This document shows positions 62,220 to 64,000 of a stretch of 64,000 nucleotides of DNA, one piece after another. The stretch is from Sutterella massiliensis (GTDB lineage: Bacteria; Pseudomonadota; Gammaproteobacteria; Burkholderiales; Burkholderiaceae_F). The notes beneath the pieces are model-generated. The model did not search any database. It saw nothing but the letters and a program-made list of their open reading frames with translations, and was not told where the DNA came from. The DNA lies in assembly GCF_016899755.1 (NCBI RefSeq), contig NZ_JACJJC010000005.1, forward strand, positions 98,146 through 162,145. The letters are read 5' to 3'. The position numbers were made by a program, and so were the translations under genes. Within the stretch, counting starts at the first letter, position 1, and each line of letters starts with the position of its first letter.

Positions 62220-63758
62220 ATGATCGATCGCACGCATCGTGCCGCTATTTTGCCGATTGCCGTTCTTTGGGCGCTCGGGATCGCAGGCGGCGCAGTTTCA
62301 AACGCTCTCGCAGCAGCGCCCGTCGGCCCGCAGTCGGTTGCAATCGGGCAGACGACACAAGCGCAGACAGTCGAAGAGAACATGACGCCGCTTGAAAAAG
62401 CCCGCGCAGCAGTGGCAGCCTATCGGGCGCAGGCGGTCTATGACGAACTGACGAGCGTTTTTGAAGTGCGTGCTGAGCAGCAGCCCGGCAATCGAAACGG
62501 GATTGTGCTCACGGGGGCCGTGAGCGACAAGGCGTTCCTCTCGGGGCTGATCCCGGAATTGCTTCGCGTGAACATTGCGCCTGCAAACACTATTCGGGTC
62601 CTTCCCGAAAAAGCGCCGCTCAAGAACCTCTTTTGGGCGCTGGTGAAGTCGCCGTCCATTCTGCTCGTTCGCCCCGAATTCGGCAGCATTCTGCACGCGC
62701 CGACCGTGGACGAGTCGATGCGGCACTTGGGCTTTGAGGTGATGGGAACGCCGCTACGCGTACTCGCACGAAACGAATCGGGCGACATGCGGCTTGTGCA
62801 GGCCCCTGACGGGCGCATTGGCTGGACGCCGACAGACGGTCTCTTTCTCGGTACGGACACGTCGCTCATGGCTTGGAACCGACGAGCACGCGTTTTCGTC
62901 TCGTCTTCAGAGGCCGAGATCGAAGCCGAGGCCCCTGAAGCTGTTGCCTCCCGTAAGTCCATCGGTTTGACGGCGCCCGAGCCCGTTTATTCAAAAAAGA
63001 TCCGCCTCTATGAGGGCACCGTACTTGCACTTGATCCGACGCTCGACCAAATCCAAGATGCCGGCGGTGAAGCGGCTGCTTCAAAGGCTGTGGGCGAATC
63101 GCTCAACCTGCGAGACATGCGCGGCAAAGGACTGCGTCTGCCCGACGGACGTGCCGCTCGGTTGGTGTCCGGCGATCTGACGCCTTTAGGCGACTTTGAG
63201 CTCCAGGCGGAGGCATTCCGCAGAGAGACGCCCGCTAAGGCGCTTGGAGCGGCGGCGTCACATGCCGAAAAGATTGTCGGCCGACAGATGAGTGACGCCG
63301 ATCTCTTGAGAGCGGCCTTTGCGTCGATCGACCTGGTGCTGCCTGCGACGCTCGAGCGCACGGCCTACCTCGGAGCGCCGCTATCGGGCGGCAAAAACTT
63401 TAAGGAGCTCCGTGCGGGCGACATGCTCTTTTTCGGCGAGCCCGCCGGGGCGCGGCAAGGAGGCGGCAAAGCAGGCACGTCGCCCTCGATTGAGGCTGCC
63501 GGTCTCTATATCGGTAACGGCCGCTACGTGGGTGTTGAAGCTCGGAAGGGCGGGCGTGCCGAGGATGCTTCGTCGAGCGCGCCGCGCGTCGTCGTTAAGA
63601 AGCTTTCGGCCAAAGAAAGGGAGAAGAGGCATTTTCTTTGGGCCGTTCGTTTGGCTCCCGACGATCTGCGCAATCCCTGCGTACTTGCTAAGCGTTCGCA
63701 CCCGTTCTTTCAAGCGCCTCCCGACATACTGAAGCCGTGCAGACTTCGGAATCAGTGA
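62220..63758 (+). CDS. Exported SH3 / NlpC-P60-like protein lacking catalytic residues
   Basis: The 512-residue protein has a signal peptide (LPIAVLWALGIAGGAVSNALAAA, cleavage near residue 33) and an SH3b-like region near 160-210 (PTVDESMRHLGFEVMGTPLRV ending GWTP). The C-terminal region, about 345-478, keeps the NlpC/P60 framework: LLRAAFASIDLVLP, LRAGDMLFFGEPA, GLYIGNGRYVGVE. Where active enzymes have Asp-Cys-Ser and His-Val-Gly, this protein has D359-A360-D361 and A426-A427-G428, and the third active-site position is G438. It should therefore be a non-enzymatic cell-wall binding or regulatory relative, although the alignment was made by eye. AGAGG lies 6 bases before the ATG. It starts 17 bp after the sensor kinase and is probably co-transcribed. 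Confidence 0.65.
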   Translation: MIDRTHRAAILPIAVLWALGIAGGAVSNALAAAPVGPQSVAIGQTTQAQTVEENMTPLEKARAAVAAYRAQAVYDELTSVFEVRAEQQPGNRNGIVLTGAVSDKAFLSGLIPELLRVNIAPANTIRVLPEKAPLKNLFWALVKSPSILLVRPEFGSILHAPTVDESMRHLGFEVMGTPLRVLARNESGDMRLVQAPDGRIGWTPTDGLFLGTDTSLMAWNRRARVFVSSSEAEIEAEAPEAVASRKSIGLTAPEPVYSKKIRLYEGTVLALDPTLDQIQDAGGEAAASKAVGESLNLRDMRGKGLRLPDGRAARLVSGDLTPLGDFELQAEAFRRETPAKALGAAASHAEKIVGRQMSDADLLRAAFASIDLVLPATLERTAYLGAPLSGGKNFKELRAGDMLFFGEPAGARQGGGKAGTSPSIEAAGLYIGNGRYVGVEARKGGRAEDASSSAPRVVVKKLSAKEREKRHFLWAVRLAPDDLRNPCVLAKRSHPFFQAPPDILKPCRLRNQ

Positions 63759-63782
63759 CGCAAAGACATAAAACTTCGGAAA

Positions 63783-63840
63783 TTGCGTATTTTGTAGAAC
63801 TATCCTTGACAGATTTCGAACGGGTAGGCAGAATACGCAA
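63783..63840 (+). promoter_or_regulatory. Upstream rRNA-type promoter (P1) inside a 9-bp inverted repeat
   Basis: TTGACA (63806-63811), 17 bases and CAGAAT (63829-63834). An inverted repeat TTGCGTATT (63783-63791) / AATACGCAA (63832-63840) overlaps the -10. This is the first of two promoters reading towards the right edge. Confidence 0.65.
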
Positions 63841-63911
63841 CCTCGCCGCTCGCTGGAGCGGTCGAGATCAAGCGCAAAACGACGGGTTTTAAAAATTCTT
63901 CGAAATTGCTC

Positions 63912-63940
63912 TTGACAAACAGAATCGATTTCGATATGAT
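63912..63940 (+). promoter_or_regulatory. Second rRNA-type promoter (P2)
   Basis: A perfect TTGACA, 17 bases and TATGAT, a near-consensus strong promoter about 100 bp after P1. Confidence 0.8.
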
Positions 63941-63951
63941 TTCAATTCTGC

Positions 63952-63985
63952 GCTGAACGAAATGTTCAGCAGTTCTTTAAAAATT
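63952..63985 (+). promoter_or_regulatory. rRNA leader hairpin and boxA-like antitermination site
   Basis: GCTGAAC-GAAAT-GTTCAGC forms a hairpin and is followed by AGTTCTTTAAAAATT, resembling the boxA region that precedes 16S rRNA genes. With P1 and P2 this indicates that a 16S-23S-5S operon begins just beyond position 64000. Confidence 0.75.
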
Positions 63986-64000
63986 CGATTCAACGAACCG

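Overview
The window looks like a chromosomal segment of a GC-rich beta-proteobacterium of the Sutterellaceae (Burkholderiales). This is an inference. It rests on beta-type housekeeping gene order (rne/rluC divergent; tig-clpP-clpX-lon-tRNA-ppiD; parE-parC) combined with an anaerobic respiratory and C4-dicarboxylate gene set: formate dehydrogenase, Dcu and DAACS carriers, a class I fumarase/tartrate dehydratase, and an exported fumarate-reductase-type flavoprotein. No phage, insertion sequence or CRISPR array is visible.

Layout. 1-4433: rne (minus strand, 3' end cut off by the window edge) and rluC diverge across about 1.55 kb with no convincing gene. 4468-11034: two-subunit fumarase/tartrate dehydratase, a U32 peptidase-family protein, a LysR regulator, a HEAT-like repeat protein and a HAD phosphatase. 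11282-20234: transport and catabolism genes: a GltS-like carrier with a gamma-glutamyltransferase-family enzyme; then a DAACS carrier and a broken argininosuccinate-lyase-family gene, divergent from a GntR regulator, an MmgE/PrpD enzyme and a Dcu carrier. 20364-27349: a complete formate dehydrogenase locus on the minus strand (fdoG-fdoH-fdoI-fdhE-fdhD). Its catalytic subunit has Cys in place of selenocysteine. It is divergent from an exported flavoprotein, with an FNR-type box between them. 30105-34958: sbcD-sbcC. 35061-38726: lplT, an AEC carrier and a LysR regulator. 38919-42633: alr-radA, then an orphan UreE-like protein with a very large His/Cys repeat tail. 42827-53361: tRNA-Leu, a small lipoprotein, then tig-clpP-clpX-lon with a heat-shock promoter before lon, tRNA-Val, four tRNA-Asp genes (the last three on a 170-bp tandem repeat) and ppiD. 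53569-63758: an FGGY kinase, parE-parC, a NarX-type sensor kinase and an exported protein resembling a catalytically dead NlpC/P60 peptidase. 63806-64000: tandem promoters and a boxA-like leader of what is almost certainly an rRNA operon starting just beyond the window.

How the genes work together. The formate dehydrogenase would feed electrons from formate to quinone at the outer face of the inner membrane, and the FNR-type box suggests induction without oxygen. The dicarboxylate carriers and the fumarase/tartrate dehydratase fit fumarate-centred anaerobic metabolism. The tig-clpXP-lon-ppiD block is a protein folding and quality-control cluster. The items that most deserve attention are the UreE-like metal-binding protein, which has lost the usual UreE histidine site but gained about 213 residues of His/Cys repeats; the decayed lyase inside a dicarboxylate/iminodisuccinate-like locus; the pseudo-NlpC/P60 protein; and several perfect GC-rich hairpins without T-tracts between genes.
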